From Entamoeba histolytica HM-1:IMSS (lineage: Eukaryota; Evosea; Mastigamoebida; Endamoebidae): a stretch of DNA of 49,369 nucleotides. Location of the stretch: NCBI RefSeq assembly GCF_000208925.1, contig NW_001914972.1, positions 1-49,369 on the forward strand, written 5' to 3'. A program made the translations under genes and the position numbers. Under the pieces are notes generated by a model. That model saw only the letters and a list, made by a program, of their open reading frames with translations. It did no database searches and had not been told where the DNA came from. Shown here in pieces: positions 1-10,504 of this stretch (positions within the stretch are counted from its first letter, which is position 1; each line of letters opens with the position of its first letter).

Positions 1-376
1 ATATGATTCTATTTTTACACACAATTTAATGAAGTAATTAAAAACATTAAATAAACTCTAAATGAATTTTTATTTAAAATTATTCTTAATAAATTAAAAT
101 AAAATATGATAATTTATGTTTTAAATAAACAATAATTTAAATAAAATGAATAATTAATGAACTGATTAATTAATGTATGAAATAGGAATGTTAGATGATA
201 TTTTATTCATTGAAATATTAATTATTTATCATTATTTTTATTTCATTTTATTTAAATTGAATTATTCTCATTAACATTCATTTCATTAATATATTAATGT
301 TGACTATCAATTAATTTGAAAATATAACAATGTTTCATTCTTTCTTATTTATTCATTTTCTTTATTTTTGTTTATA
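1..376. other. AT-rich spacer, no gene seen
   Basis: Very AT-rich sequence with no reading frame of note on either strand and no recognisable RNA gene. It ends where the decayed SINE begins. Confidence 0.6.
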
Positions 377-960
377 GATAGAAAGTGGTATATATGAAAC
401 ACCACATAAACACTAATACAATTCCTACTTCGATTCTCTCAGTTATTATCTGATTATGATGGTGTATTTGAATTAGAAATGTATTGGTTAATATTGTAAA
501 TTGTGCATCAAATTATTATGGTTGAATATTACTTATTGTACTATAAGTATTGATATTTATTAAAAAAGAAATTAAGAAATATATAGAGGTATTGTTCAAT
601 GAAAAATATTTACTAAATCATAGTTAAGAATAAAAGGAAATTAATCATAATATAGTGGTAATGAAATTCTCTCTTCTCTCTTTCATAAAATAAATAAAAA
701 ACAAATAAAATTGTTTAAAATTAAAACAGAAAATAAACTAATAGTTAAAAAGAAGGAATAAATAAAAAAGTTTGAAAAACTTTAACAGGAAGAAATAAAA
801 CAAAGTAATGTTTTTCTCATGTTCATAGAAAAACCTAAAGAATATGTTAAACGATGAAATTATTCTTTTTAAAAAATAAGTTCAAGAATGTGATTAATCT
901 CCCCCTGATCAAGGAAGAATAAATGAAAATCCTATTAATACTTAATTAATTACTTTTTAT
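377..960 (+). mobile_element. Decayed SINE1-type retroposon copy (copy A)
   Basis: This stretch aligns from end to end with the three better copies in this window. It has a 5' head like GATCGAAGGTGGCACGTCTG (here GATAGAAAGTGGTATATATG), then an ACACCACATAAACACTA block, an AGTTATTATCTGATTATGA block, a TTCATAAAATAA block, and a 3' end CTATTAATACTTAATTAA. Many substitutions and small indels have built up. The 26-27 bp internal repeats are gone or unrecognisable and the hairpin stems seen in the other copies are broken. I found no clear target-site duplication. It is an old, immobile relic in the 5' spacer of the ABCE1 gene, ending about 310 bp before its start codon. Confidence 0.85.
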
Positions 961-1274
961 TTATTGTAGATTTTATTCATATTAATATTCATTCTCTTGT
1001 ATGAGGTTAAATGTTTATTTCTTGATTAATTTCTTTTAAAGATTTAAGAACATTACTCGATAATAATGATGATATAATTTGTTATATTATTTGCATTTAG
1101 AAACAATCAAATAGTCTTTAGTTCATAAAAACAGATAATATAAAACAAAATAATATTTTGTTATAAAAAAAAAGGAAAGAAGATGTTAAGAAAGTAATTA
1201 AAAAAAAATAGAATTTGTTTTTTGATAGAAAAAACCCTACAAATTTTTTTAGTTCAGAAGTTAATTCCTTTAAA
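961..1274 (+). other. 5' spacer of ABCE1 gene
   Basis: AT-rich spacer between the decayed SINE and ABCE1. I see no clear TATTTAAAG box or AGAACT element. An A/T run near 1165-1210 precedes the gene. Confidence 0.4.
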
Positions 1275-3230
1275 ATGAGTCAAGATAGACATGCTAAAGA
1301 TACTCTTGATCGTATCGCTGTAATTAACGATAGATGTAAACCAGGAAAATGCAGATTAGAATGTAAAAAGACATGTCCAATTAATAGAGCAGGAGGACTT
1401 TGTATTGAAGTACTTCCAAAAGATAAACGAGCAGTTATTTCAGAGACGTTATGCATTGGATGTGCATTATGTGTAAAGAAATGTCCATTTGAAGCAATTA
1501 AAATCATTAATCTTCCAAAGAATTTAGAACAATGTACTACTCATCGTTATGGACCAAATTCATTTAAATTACATAGACTACCAATGCCAAGACCTGGACA
1601 AATTCTTGGATTAGTAGGTACTAATGGTATTGGTAAATCTACTGCATTGAAGATTTTAGCAGCATCTATTAAACCAAATCTTGGACAATATAAAAATCCA
1701 CCATCATGGGCAGAAATTATTAAATATTACAGAGGAAGTGATTTACAAAATTATTTTAAGAAACTTCTTGATGATCAATTCAAAGCAGAAATGAAAATTC
1801 AATACGTTGATAGTGTTCCACGAACTGTTAATTCTATTAAATCAGTTGGAGAAATTCTTCGTGCATTAGATGAAAGAAATGCATTTGATGAAGTTGTTGA
1901 AATTCTTGATATTAAAAGAATTCTTAATAAAAGAGTTCAAGTTCTTTCAGGAGGAGAATTACAATTATTTGTTATTGCTACTGTTGCATTAAAGAAAGCT
2001 ACTATTTATATGTTTGATGAACCAACATCATATCTTGATGTTAGTCAACGTTTAAAGGCTGCACATTTAATTCGTTCATTAATTACTCCAGAAAATTATG
2101 TTATTGTTGTAGAACATGATTTGTCAGTTTTGGATTATATGTCAGATTTTATTGTAATGCTTTATGGTAGTCCAGGAGCATATGGAGTATGTACAATGCC
2201 ATTCTCTGTTAGAGAAGGTATTAACATCTTCCTTGATGGATTTATCCCAACAGAAAATATGAGATTTAGAGAAGAAGCACTTAAATTTAAGATTGGAGAT
2301 TCTGGTCGTGGTGAAGAGACAGAAAAATTAGATGAAAGCAAAGAAGAAGATAGAGCTAAAATTGAAGAAGCTCGTGCTAAGAGAAAAGAAGAAAAGAAAG
2401 AGCATCAAAGAAATCTTGCAGAAGAAGCACATAGTAAGAAAAAAGGAGGAGCTAATGAAACTAAATATCATTATCCTGCTATGACTAAAACACTTGATAA
2501 ATTCCATTTAACTGTTAAAGCAGGAGGATTTGATACATCAGAAATTATTGTATTATTAGGACAAAATGGTACAGGTAAAACTACATTTATTAGATTATTA
2601 GCAGGTCAAACATCTCCAGATGATGAAAGTATTCAACTTCCAAAATTGAATGTATCATATAAACCACAAAAGATTTCACCAAAGTTTGAAGGAACTGTTC
2701 AAGAGTTATTAGAACAAAAAATTAAAACAATGTTCTCTCATCCACAATTTAATACTGATGTTATTAAACCATTAAATATCCAACCATTATTAAGTCATAA
2801 ATTAAAAACACTTTCAGGAGGAGAATTACAACGAGTTGCTTTAGTATTATGTTTAGGAAAACCAGCAGATGTTTATTTAATTGATGAACCATCAGCATAT
2901 CTTGATTCCGAACAAAGAATAGTTGCATCTAAAGTTATTAAACGATTTATTCTTCATTCTAAAAAGACTGCATTTATTGTAGAACATGATTTTATTATGG
3001 CTACTTATCTTGCTGATAAAGTTGTTGTATATGAAGGTAAACCAGCAGAAGAATGTATTGCAAATCCACCAGTTAATATGGTTGATGGAATGAATACATT
3101 TTTGAAATCATTGAATATTACATTCAGAAGAGATCCAGACAATTACAGACCAAGAATTAATAAAGAAAATTCACAAAAAGATCAAGAACAAAAGAGAGAA
3201 GGAAAATATTTCCACACAGAATTAGATTAA
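1275..3230 (+). CDS. ABCE1: ABCE1 / Rli1 ribosome-recycling ATPase
   Basis: The product is a 651-aa soluble twin-ATPase with an N-terminal iron-sulfur domain. It splits post-termination ribosomes and acts in initiation, in the cytosol. Two 4Fe-4S clusters are visible: Cys 21, 26, 30, 34 and Cys 60, 63, 66, 70. Nucleotide-binding domain 1 has Walker [10 protein letters not shown] (115-123), signature LSGGELQ (from 224) and Walker B FDEP (D248, E249). Domain 2 has GQNGTGKTT (429-437), LSGGELQ (from 513) and IDEP (D537, E538). The first ATG is at 1275; the frame is open upstream but starts only with TTG, so 1275 is chosen. A Lys/Glu-rich stretch (about 342-397) between the two domains is some 35-40 residues longer than in human ABCE1 (599 aa). 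The gene is convergent with the RasGAP gene, 94 bp apart. Confidence 0.97.
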   Translation: MSQDRHAKDTLDRIAVINDRCKPGKCRLECKKTCPINRAGGLCIEVLPKDKRAVISETLCIGCALCVKKCPFEAIKIINLPKNLEQCTTHRYGPNSFKLHRLPMPRPGQILGLVGTNGIGKSTALKILAASIKPNLGQYKNPPSWAEIIKYYRGSDLQNYFKKLLDDQFKAEMKIQYVDSVPRTVNSIKSVGEILRALDERNAFDEVVEILDIKRILNKRVQVLSGGELQLFVIATVALKKATIYMFDEPTSYLDVSQRLKAAHLIRSLITPENYVIVVEHDLSVLDYMSDFIVMLYGSPGAYGVCTMPFSVREGINIFLDGFIPTENMRFREEALKFKIGDSGRGEETEKLDESKEEDRAKIEEARAKRKEEKKEHQRNLAEEAHSKKKGGANETKYHYPAMTKTLDKFHLTVKAGGFDTSEIIVLLGQNGTGKTTFIRLLAGQTSPDDESIQLPKLNVSYKPQKISPKFEGTVQELLEQKIKTMFSHPQFNTDVIKPLNIQPLLSHKLKTLSGGELQRVALVLCLGKPADVYLIDEPSAYLDSEQRIVASKVIKRFILHSKKTAFIVEHDFIMATYLADKVVVYEGKPAEECIANPPVNMVDGMNTFLKSLNITFRRDPDNYRPRINKENSQKDQEQKREGKYFHTELD

Positions 3231-3324
3231 ATGATATAAGTAAATTCTTTTATTTGAATAAAAAAGAGAAATGTTCTTTGTTTTTGATAACAAAAAATAA
3301 TGTAGATTAGAATTAATTAAAACT

Positions 3325-5846
3325 TTAAATGTTTATTGCCGAAGTTTTACAAAATTCACCTGATATTAAACTTTGAATAACATCTTTAATTCCTATATCT
3401 TCTTTTGAAATATTATACTTCTTTGTTACACTTTCAATAACACCTCCTTTCAAATTTTTATATTCAAAGAATATTGTTTTAACATCCTTATTTTTTAAAT
3501 TATCAACAACACACATTTTTTCTAATGAAGCATAAAGAATGTCATGAGATATTGTATTTCCTTTAACAATAATAAGTCTATCAAAACAAATAACAATTTT
3601 ATCAGAACCTTTTTTATAACTTCCTTTTTTTAGAATATCATAAACTAATTTCGTTTTTGTAAGAATTTCTTTATAGAAGCAAATAGCAAATAGTTGTGTT
3701 AATAATATTTCTCTTGAGTTCATATTTTGTAAAATATATCTTCTTTCTGTTTTAGAAGTATTTGATTTTTTCTCTTTTGGTGTGATTTCATTAAAATGAA
3801 AAATAATATGAGGAATTTTTTCATAAGCATCTATTTGAGTGAGTGAATTTAAAGGAATTTCATTAAGAATAGACTTAGATATAGGATCAATATTTAATAA
3901 TACATCAAATGTAATTAAAACTATTCGATCCTGGGCTTTACCTTTGGGGTTTATTTTAAGTGCATGAAATTCTCTTTTAATAAATGCTTTAGAAGAGTCT
4001 GGAATCATAATTTCTGTTGTTCCAAATATTTTACTTAATTCTTGCCAGTCATCTACAATATCAACTAATTTATTCCATCCAATAGGAAGTCCATAAACAC
4101 CAGAATTAACTACCATTGTTTCTAACATCTTTTTAACATTTTTTCCAGCATGAAGAATATATGAATGAACAAAATTATTTTTCATTTGTTCTGGTATAAG
4201 AGTGAGTGTTGAACAAATATCAATAATAATATTCTCCGTTACTTCTTCAGTAGAAAACCAACTAAAATCAAGAATAAAAATATATTGTTGTTGTTCAACC
4301 GCATTTGTAAGAAGAATCATTAGAATATCAATAAAATCCAAATTTTCATTCTTTTTTTCATTTGAATTTAATGACTTTAAAAATACAATAAACTTGTGTA
4401 CAACAATATAAAATACAAGTTGTCCATTAGGAAGAGAATCTCCTCTATAAAATATTTGATCTTTTTCAAGTAATCTAACTAATTCCATATCACTTTGTTC
4501 TCTATTATCTTTTTGACTTTTCTTTGTATAAAGAAATGGTGGAACACCAATAACATCAAATGCTTCTTCCATAGAATTTCTTTCTACATCATTAGCATTA
4601 ATTTTTTTATTAGCAAGTTCATTATGTAAATAATATAAAATTTGATGAAGTGAAAATAATTTTGTTATTTTAATATTTGCCACATTAATAAATTTAACAG
4701 AACCATCAACAGAAGCTGTCATAATAATTGTTTGAGTACTAATATATTGATTATAATCTTTAACCATACTGAAATGTTCTTTACAAAACTGAAAGGTTTT
4801 TTCTAAATATTTTTCTTTTGCTGTAGTTACTTGATTGGCAATATTTTGAAGAACTTTAGTTACTAGAATCAAATTTCTTCGTGCTTTTGGTGATACTTTA
4901 CTCTCTACACCAAGAAGACCAAAATTTTCAGGAGATGCAATAGCTGGACAAAATAGTCTCAAGAATAAAAATCCTCCTACTATTTGAGAAGGAAGTTCTT
5001 TGTCATTTTTAAAATATTTTAAACAATTCTCCCAAAGGCAATTACAAATAGTTCTTATTTCAATAGGAACATCACATCGAGATGTTGATATATTCTCTAA
5101 TATTTCTTTACATGTAGATTGAAGAGCAGCCAAATTACTTCCTAAAATTTGTCCTGGAAGAATTTTTCTAAAAAACATTATTATTTATTGTTGAAAGAAC
5201 AAAAGGTATAAAAAAACAAACAGTTCATCTATTTCGAAACTTTGGTTAGTATTAACCATTTTTAAAACACTGTTTTTAAGTGTTGTACTTAAAAACTTTT
5301 TTGAAGTAATTCTTGCATAAGCAGTTAAAATACGAGTACAAAGAGTATTTTGACGAAATAACTCTTCTCTAGAACGAGATTCTTCAAATTCTCTCTGAAT
5401 AATAAGTGACTTTTTACTTTTATTTATTTTGATAACTAATAACTAATCAACAGAAAAAGACATAACTAAGAATGAAACGGCAAACATTGATAAGAAATTT
5501 AATAAAAGGAAGAATTCTATCATTCATTGTAAATACTTGAATAACAATACTGATGTACTCATCTAAAACATATGAATTTAAATTGTCTCCAATAAATGCA
5601 GCCAACCTAGAATTGTCAGTGTTATAAATGGTATAAAAAAAGTAATAAAGAACTTCATATTAAAAGTACAAACTCTAAGTTTTGGGAAATTTTATTTACT
5701 ACCCATGAATAATGTTGAAACACAAAAGAGAATGACTCACTATCCCAATAATATGTTTTTCCTGTTTCTTCTTCGGTTGGGTTTAATGAGACGGTTTCAG
5801 CATTGATATCAGAAGCAATAGAAATGAACCTACCGAATGAAGACAT
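3325..5846 (-). CDS. Neurofibromin-like RasGAP (GAP, Sec14-like and PH-like regions), four exons
   Basis: By family this stimulates GTP hydrolysis by Ras. Exons (minus strand): 5846-5674, 5606-5486, 5442-5222, 5167-3325. Introns of 67, 43 and 54 bp start GTTTGT, GTTTGC and GTTTGT and end TAG. The joined frame closes exactly at 785 aa. Exon 3 holds the arginine finger (REELFRQNTL) and the first part of the GAP domain. Exon 4 continues it with DE(L)KILPGQILG, then FLFLRLFCPAI (the FLR motif) and KARRNLILVTKVLQNIAN. Further on, DQIFYRGDSLPNGQLVFYIV resembles the start of the Sec14-like module of neurofibromin (NF1), followed by a PH-like stretch. Start ATG 5846 has an AGAACTT element 21 nt upstream. 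The Sec14/PH assignment is by pattern memory and less certain than the GAP domain. At 785 aa it is far shorter than animal NF1. Confidence 0.85.
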
Positions 5847-5866
5847 AGAAATAAAATATATTTTTC

Positions 5867-5873
5867 AAGTTCT
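5867..5873 (-). promoter_or_regulatory. AGAACTT element upstream of RasGAP gene
   Basis: AGAACTT on the coding strand, 21 nt before ATG 5846. It is the same element, at a similar distance, as at seven other genes here. It is probably the Entamoeba GAAC core-promoter element. Confidence 0.5.
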
Positions 5874-6646
5874 TTTTCAATAAAATGATCACTTCAACCA
5901 AAAAATTAAAAAAAAGTATATAAAACTGTTGGTTGGTTTGTTAAGATGTAAGTACAACCCCAAATACCACAATAAAGAATTTCAAAATCGAAGAAAAAGC
6001 TTTGTTGTACAATTTCATCAAAAAAAAAATAAAGGACAAAATTTGCTAAATTTAATCCAATAAGAATTGTCCTAACCTCAATTTTTGAGTTGTAGTCAAT
6101 AAAAAAACAACAAATTGATTGAAAATTACTTTGTTATGGAAAAGTAGTTGAGAAAACTACTTTTTCACTACATGCATAACGTTATAAAAAATTATTTGAA
6201 ATATTAATAAGGGATATATTGAAAAATGAATCTATCATTTGTTCATTGGTTATTACATTGGTTATTAAATAGTTTTAAAAACAAACAAAGACAAATTTAA
6301 TTTCAGAAGAATATTTAATAGCAATAGCTTTCCTTATTTTTAATTAAAATTATTGAAAATCCTAAATCATAGTACTTTACTTATTTCATGGTTTAATTAA
6401 CCAAATACAAGTTGTAGTAACATTCAATAATTAAAGCAAAATGAAGATACTTCATTGAGAAACAAAACACGAATAAACAATTTAATTGAAGTGTGTGTTT
6501 ATAATCTTTTTATTAATTAAAAAAAAAGGAATGAAATAAAAATTAAATAATATTTCTTCATAAAGAAAAAAAGGATTTGTTAAAACAATTTTTCATTAAT
6601 AACAAATAAATTGATAGTAAGAAATAAATTACATTGAAATAAAATA
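5874..6646. other. Spacer without a gene
   Basis: About 770 bp of AT-rich DNA between two minus-strand genes. No frame, splice pattern or RNA gene is convincing. It must hold the RasGAP promoter and the terminator of the 6647-7378 gene. Confidence 0.5.
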
Positions 6647-7378
6647 TTACATAGTAAAACTAAATGGCATTTGTTCATTTGGAATGAAATAAATTTCATT
6701 ACCATCAGAAATATATGAACCTACAATAGATCCTTCAATTGGAATACTTTGTGCAACACTTTGTTGATACATTTCAGTTTTATAGAAACTAAATGGTAAA
6801 GTAGGAATAGAAGCTTGATTAGCTTGTAATAATTCGTTAGTAACTGTAATAGTCATTTCTCTACCAAACATTTCTTCAATTTGTTTACTAAATGCAGTAC
6901 CAACAGATTCAAGTAACTCTCTTTCAATAATATCACCAAAAGGTGTAGTTAATGAATTAATTTTAACTAAACGTTCAGTGCATTTAGTTTTTTTAGTTTG
7001 TTTAATATCAAAAGAATATCCAAGTGTTTTTAGAAGATATAATAATCCATTATTAATTTGTGCTTCTTTACTTCTATTATATTGTTTATCACTCATTGAT
7101 TTAATATCCATAGGTTCTTCTCCAACTATTTCCTTAATCAAAGAATCACTCATAGAAGCAAGTGTATTTTGGTCATACAATGTACCATTTAAATTAATAG
7201 TTTCAGGTAAATACATCTTTACTGTTTGCTTGGATCTTTTAGTCTTTCTAAAGGTAGCACTAGTATTTAACTGTGAAATAAATACATAAACTATAGCATT
7301 GGTTATACAAGCTTCACTACTTCTAGAAACTCTCTTACGGTCACGAGAAAGTGATGGTTCAGGACAATTCATAGTCAT
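6647..7378 (-). CDS. Unknown protein made of two diverged tandem repeats
   Basis: 243 aa from ATG 7378; the frame extends to a GTG at 7408, and a second ATG lies at 7372. I do not recognise a family. The sequence is an internal duplication of a unit of about 70 residues. SRSSEACITNAIVYVF of unit 1 aligns with NRSKEAQINNGLLYLL of unit 2, then FRKTKRSKQTVKM with IKQTKKTKCTERLVKI, then DSLIKEIVG with AFSKQIEEMFG. Each unit has an amphipathic helix, a basic strand-rich part (KTKR / KKTK) and a C-terminal helix. A tail of about 70 residues rich in Pro, Ser and Gln follows. There is no signal peptide or membrane segment. The basic units would suit nucleic-acid binding, but that is inference. A TATTTAAAG box lies 37 nt upstream of the chosen start. 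Confidence 0.7.
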   Translation of the reverse strand: MTMNCPEPSLSRDRKRVSRSSEACITNAIVYVFISQLNTSATFRKTKRSKQTVKMYLPETINLNGTLYDQNTLASMSDSLIKEIVGEEPMDIKSMSDKQYNRSKEAQINNGLLYLLKTLGYSFDIKQTKKTKCTERLVKINSLTTPFGDIIERELLESVGTAFSKQIEEMFGREMTITVTNELLQANQASIPTLPFSFYKTEMYQQSVAQSIPIEGSIVGSYISDGNEIYFIPNEQMPFSFTM

Positions 7379-7414
7379 TTGAAATATTACTTGATTTCTT
7401 TCCGTCACTATTTC

Positions 7415-7423
7415 CTTTAAATA
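7415..7423 (-). promoter_or_regulatory. TATTTAAAG TATA-like box
   Basis: The coding strand reads CTATTTAAAG. The known Entamoeba TATA-like consensus is GTATTTAAA(G/C), about 30 nt before the transcription start. That would place the start near 7393 and favour ATG 7378 over the upstream GTG. Confidence 0.6.
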
Positions 7424-7590
7424 GCCCTATTTTCAAGTTTGCAGTTCTAGGTTTTAAAAATAACCAATAATTTTAAAAGAACTGAAAAAATATAACCAAT
7501 CATTTAATAAAATCTTTAAATTAAATTATACAGTTCTTTATTATTTTTAGAGTGACTTTTTATAATAAAAATCATAATTTTTACAAAATA

Positions 7591-7602
7591 AAAAGGAAAA
7601 TA
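7591..7602. repeat. Possible target-site duplication of SINE copy B (left)
   Basis: AAAAGGAAAATA here matches 8160-8171 at the other end of the SINE. After these 12 bases the two flanks are only loosely alike, so the duplication has aged or is shorter than usual. Confidence 0.45.
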
Positions 7603-7609
7603 GAAAGAA

Positions 7610-8159
7610 AAAGTAATTAATTAAGTATTAATAGATTTTTCATCTATTCTTCCTAGCTCAGGGGAGACTAATCCCATCCCTGAGCTTATTAAAAAAGAGT
7701 AATCTCTTTGTTAAACCTATTCTTTATGTTTTTCTTGCAAAATGAGGAAACCACTTCTTTGCTTTATTTCTTCCTATTAAGGTTTTTTCAAACTTCTTCT
7801 GCTTATTTCTTCTTTTTAAGCCTTTGTTTGTTTTCTGCCTTAATTTTAAGTAATTTCATTTTTCTTATTTTATGAATGGGAGAAGGAATCATTTTATTAC
7901 TACTGTATTACTTTGACTAATCTTCTTTTTAGTCTTACTTTGACTAATCTTCTTTTAGTCATACCCACACTTCAGTAGATTCTTATATTACATCCATGTA
8001 ATATTCTACTGTATTCTCTTGCTGCACCCTTTGCACCATTCCCTAATACATTCCTAATTCAAAAGCACCGTCATAACCAGATAATAACTGGGAGAGTCGA
8101 AGTTTGAATTTGTACTAGGGTTTGTGTGTGGTGTTTCAGACGTGCCACCTTCGATCTCT
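7610..8159 (-). mobile_element. SINE1-type retroposon, full length, reverse (copy B)
   Basis: About 550 bp, read on the minus strand from AGAGATCGAAGGTGGCACGT near 8159 to CTATTAATACTTAATTAA near 7613. It is nearly identical to copies C and D. It carries two units of the internal 26-27 bp repeat and the conserved 3' hairpins. It has no coding capacity; by known biology of this family it is moved by the LINE-encoded reverse transcriptase and endonuclease, none of which is in this window. It sits between two divergently oriented genes, about 230 bp from the ATG at 7378 and 260 bp from the MFS gene. Confidence 0.92.
7908..7960 (-). repeat. Two internal 26-27 bp repeats of SINE copy B
   Basis: Two head-to-tail units with core GACTAA...TTAGTC (7960-7935 and 7934-7908 on the minus strand). 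The ends of each unit are complementary, so each can fold into a hairpin with a 6-bp stem. Confidence 0.85.
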
Positions 8160-8171
8160 AAAAGGAAAATA
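8160..8171. repeat. Possible target-site duplication of SINE copy B (right)
   Basis: AAAAGGAAAATA, matching 7591-7602, directly outside the 5' end of the element. Confidence 0.45.
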
Positions 8172-8420
8172 AAACAAATAAATAAACATAAAAAACACAA
8201 TCAAAAACTTCCAAATTTTTTTGTATCTTAAAGTTAAAAAGTGTTTATAGAAGTAAAGAAGAAATGAATTGATAAAAAATACGACGTTTTTTTACAAATA
8301 AAAGTTAATAAAACTTTTTTTTGAGGAATATAAATCAAAAAAAAACCCAAAAATGGTTATTGTAGGAAACGGAATTCAAAAGGCACAAAAAGGGTTTTAA
8401 TACTTTCACTGAGTCTTCTC

Positions 8421-9944
8421 ATGATTGAGCCAAGTCTTCAATCTAAATTACGACATATTTATAATTTAACCACTTTATATGTATGTGGGTTTTGTCTTTC
8501 ATTTTCAGCATGTTGTTTTTGGCTTATTATTCCAATATTAATGAGAGACATTGGAGCATCTCCATTTGAGATTGGGTTTGTGGGTGCTGTTGCTTTTGGT
8601 GCTCAAGGAATTTTTGCTCCAATTTGTGGGAAATTATCTGATAAAATTCCTGCTGAGACTTTAGCTATTTTTGGTAGTTTATTACATTGCTTAACATGTC
8701 TTGTTGTTGGATTATTGTATATTCATGTCACTTCTGTTCTTCCATTATATTTCATTTTGATTATTCAATCAGCAGGATTTGCATTGTTTTGGTCTCCAAC
8801 AGAATCAATGGTTGGAAATGAAGCATTTCCAGGACATGAAAGTAAGAATATTGGTCATTTTTTTATGTTTTGTTCAGGTGGTAAAGCTATTGGATTTTTT
8901 AGTGCTGGGTCATTGAAAGCATTAATAGGAACAACTGGAACACTTTATGTTTCATGTCTTATTGGATTTATTCCATTTTTTGTAATGACTCGTTTTCCAT
9001 TGGTTAATAATATTAAAACAAAAGAAAATGTAAAAGACATAGAAATTGAATTAGAATCTTCAGCTAATGTAACAGCACAAAAAGAAATTGAAAACCAATC
9101 AACAAATATGACTCAAGAAGAACTTAACTCTAGTAAAGAAGAAGTTATTTCAGAAATTTCAAACAACCAAATAAATGAAGGAGCTATTATTAATGATTCA
9201 AGTAAAATATTAGATGAAGAAAAAGAAGAGGGTATAAATATAAAAGATATTAAAACTATTCAATTTTTATCAAAAAGACCAACACATTATTTTTTGTATT
9301 ATATTAATGACATCATTCTTCATTTAGTAATTTATGGAACAGTTGGTATTATTCAAAATCAATATGTTAATTTAGCATCTGATAAACAAACACATCTTCC
9401 AGGATTTTCAGACAATTCAGATGTTTATGTTGGAATTTTATTATTTGTAATTAATATTGCACAATTAGTTGCTTTCTTTATTTTAGGATTTTTTAAAGCA
9501 TGGCAATTTAAAATAACATTAAATATTATTAGTTTATTAATTTCTATGATATGTTTAACTGGATTTTTATTTATTAATAATGGATATATTCTTTGTACGT
9601 TTGGTATTATTTTTGGTTTTATCGCTGGATTTGATTTGGAAGAAAATATGTTCTATTCTCTTAATGCTTCAGAAAAAGAAAAAGGTAAATATATGGGTAT
9701 TAGTGAATGTTCAAGTTGTCTAAGTTATAGTTTATCACCTTTGATTGCTGGTGTTCTTTCAACATTATTAACAACAGAATGGTGTATTTATTCATCAATG
9801 ATTTTTGTACTTATTGGACTTATTGGGTGTGGTACAACACAAGCCTATGTTAAATGGATTGAATATAAAGAAAAGAAAATGATTGAAAAAGAAACAGGAA
9901 AAACCAATCAACAATTGAAAAAGGAGTTTAAATTATTAAATTGA
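8421..9944 (+). CDS. Major facilitator superfamily membrane transporter
   Basis: 507 aa with twelve predicted membrane segments in two sets of six: roughly 17-39, 47-66, 75-97, 102-123, 146-165, 170-190, then 291-312, 334-358, 365-385, 390-410, 430-450 and 458-480. The loop after segment 2 reads GKLSDKIP, the MFS motif-A position. The central cytoplasmic loop (about 195-280) is long, acidic and rich in Glu, Ser and Asn. The C-terminus is basic. The substrate cannot be told; the distant look is of UNC93-like or general MFS_1 carriers. ATG 8421 directly precedes the first helix. The 5' spacer holds SINE copy B. Confidence 0.85.
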   Translation: MIEPSLQSKLRHIYNLTTLYVCGFCLSFSACCFWLIIPILMRDIGASPFEIGFVGAVAFGAQGIFAPICGKLSDKIPAETLAIFGSLLHCLTCLVVGLLYIHVTSVLPLYFILIIQSAGFALFWSPTESMVGNEAFPGHESKNIGHFFMFCSGGKAIGFFSAGSLKALIGTTGTLYVSCLIGFIPFFVMTRFPLVNNIKTKENVKDIEIELESSANVTAQKEIENQSTNMTQEELNSSKEEVISEISNNQINEGAIINDSSKILDEEKEEGINIKDIKTIQFLSKRPTHYFLYYINDIILHLVIYGTVGIIQNQYVNLASDKQTHLPGFSDNSDVYVGILLFVINIAQLVAFFILGFFKAWQFKITLNIISLLISMICLTGFLFINNGYILCTFGIIFGFIAGFDLEENMFYSLNASEKEKGKYMGISECSSCLSYSLSPLIAGVLSTLLTTEWCIYSSMIFVLIGLIGCGTTQAYVKWIEYKEKKMIEKETGKTNQQLKKEFKLLN

Positions 9945-10504
9945 TAGTAATTATTTATAAATTTATTTTTAGTTTAGTTTAAAGATTATTCATTCAATAA
10001 CAATTAAATTATTGTTTAGCTGTTAGTATTATTTTTATAGTAAATGATTTTTGTTTGAAAGATATTTTATTTCATTATTTCTATCTCATAAACTTTTTGT
10101 TTAATAATTAATAAAAAATTGATATTTTATGTTTACAAATAATCTTCTAAAAAAAAACACAAATCTTTAGTATTATATTTTTATTATTTGTAAAATTTTA
10201 TCTAAAAATAAGATAATAAGTCAATTAAAATTAAACTATTCCTTACTTTAATAAATTAGAGAATTTAGATATAATTTTTTATTGAAATAATTTGTTTGTT
10301 TATTTGTTTTTGGTGGTTATTTGTGAAGATAAAAATAGTAATTATTAATACAATAGTTCAATAAAGAAGCAATTAGATTAGGTGAGATTCTCAAGTGAAA
10401 TCTTTTGTAGAACGTTCAGTTGAGTAGTAATTTCGTTTTTTTTTATTAAGTTTTTGTTAATGGTAAGAATATAAATCTAATAATTTATTAAGTTGAATAT
10501 TGAT
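9945..10504. other. Spacer without a gene
   Basis: About 560 bp, strongly AT-rich, with no gene seen. It contains the 3' end of the transporter gene and the promoter of the next gene. Confidence 0.5.

Noticed and set aside
5655..5846. Independent 63-residue protein on the minus strand
   Set aside because: It is the first exon of the RasGAP gene plus read-through into the first intron.
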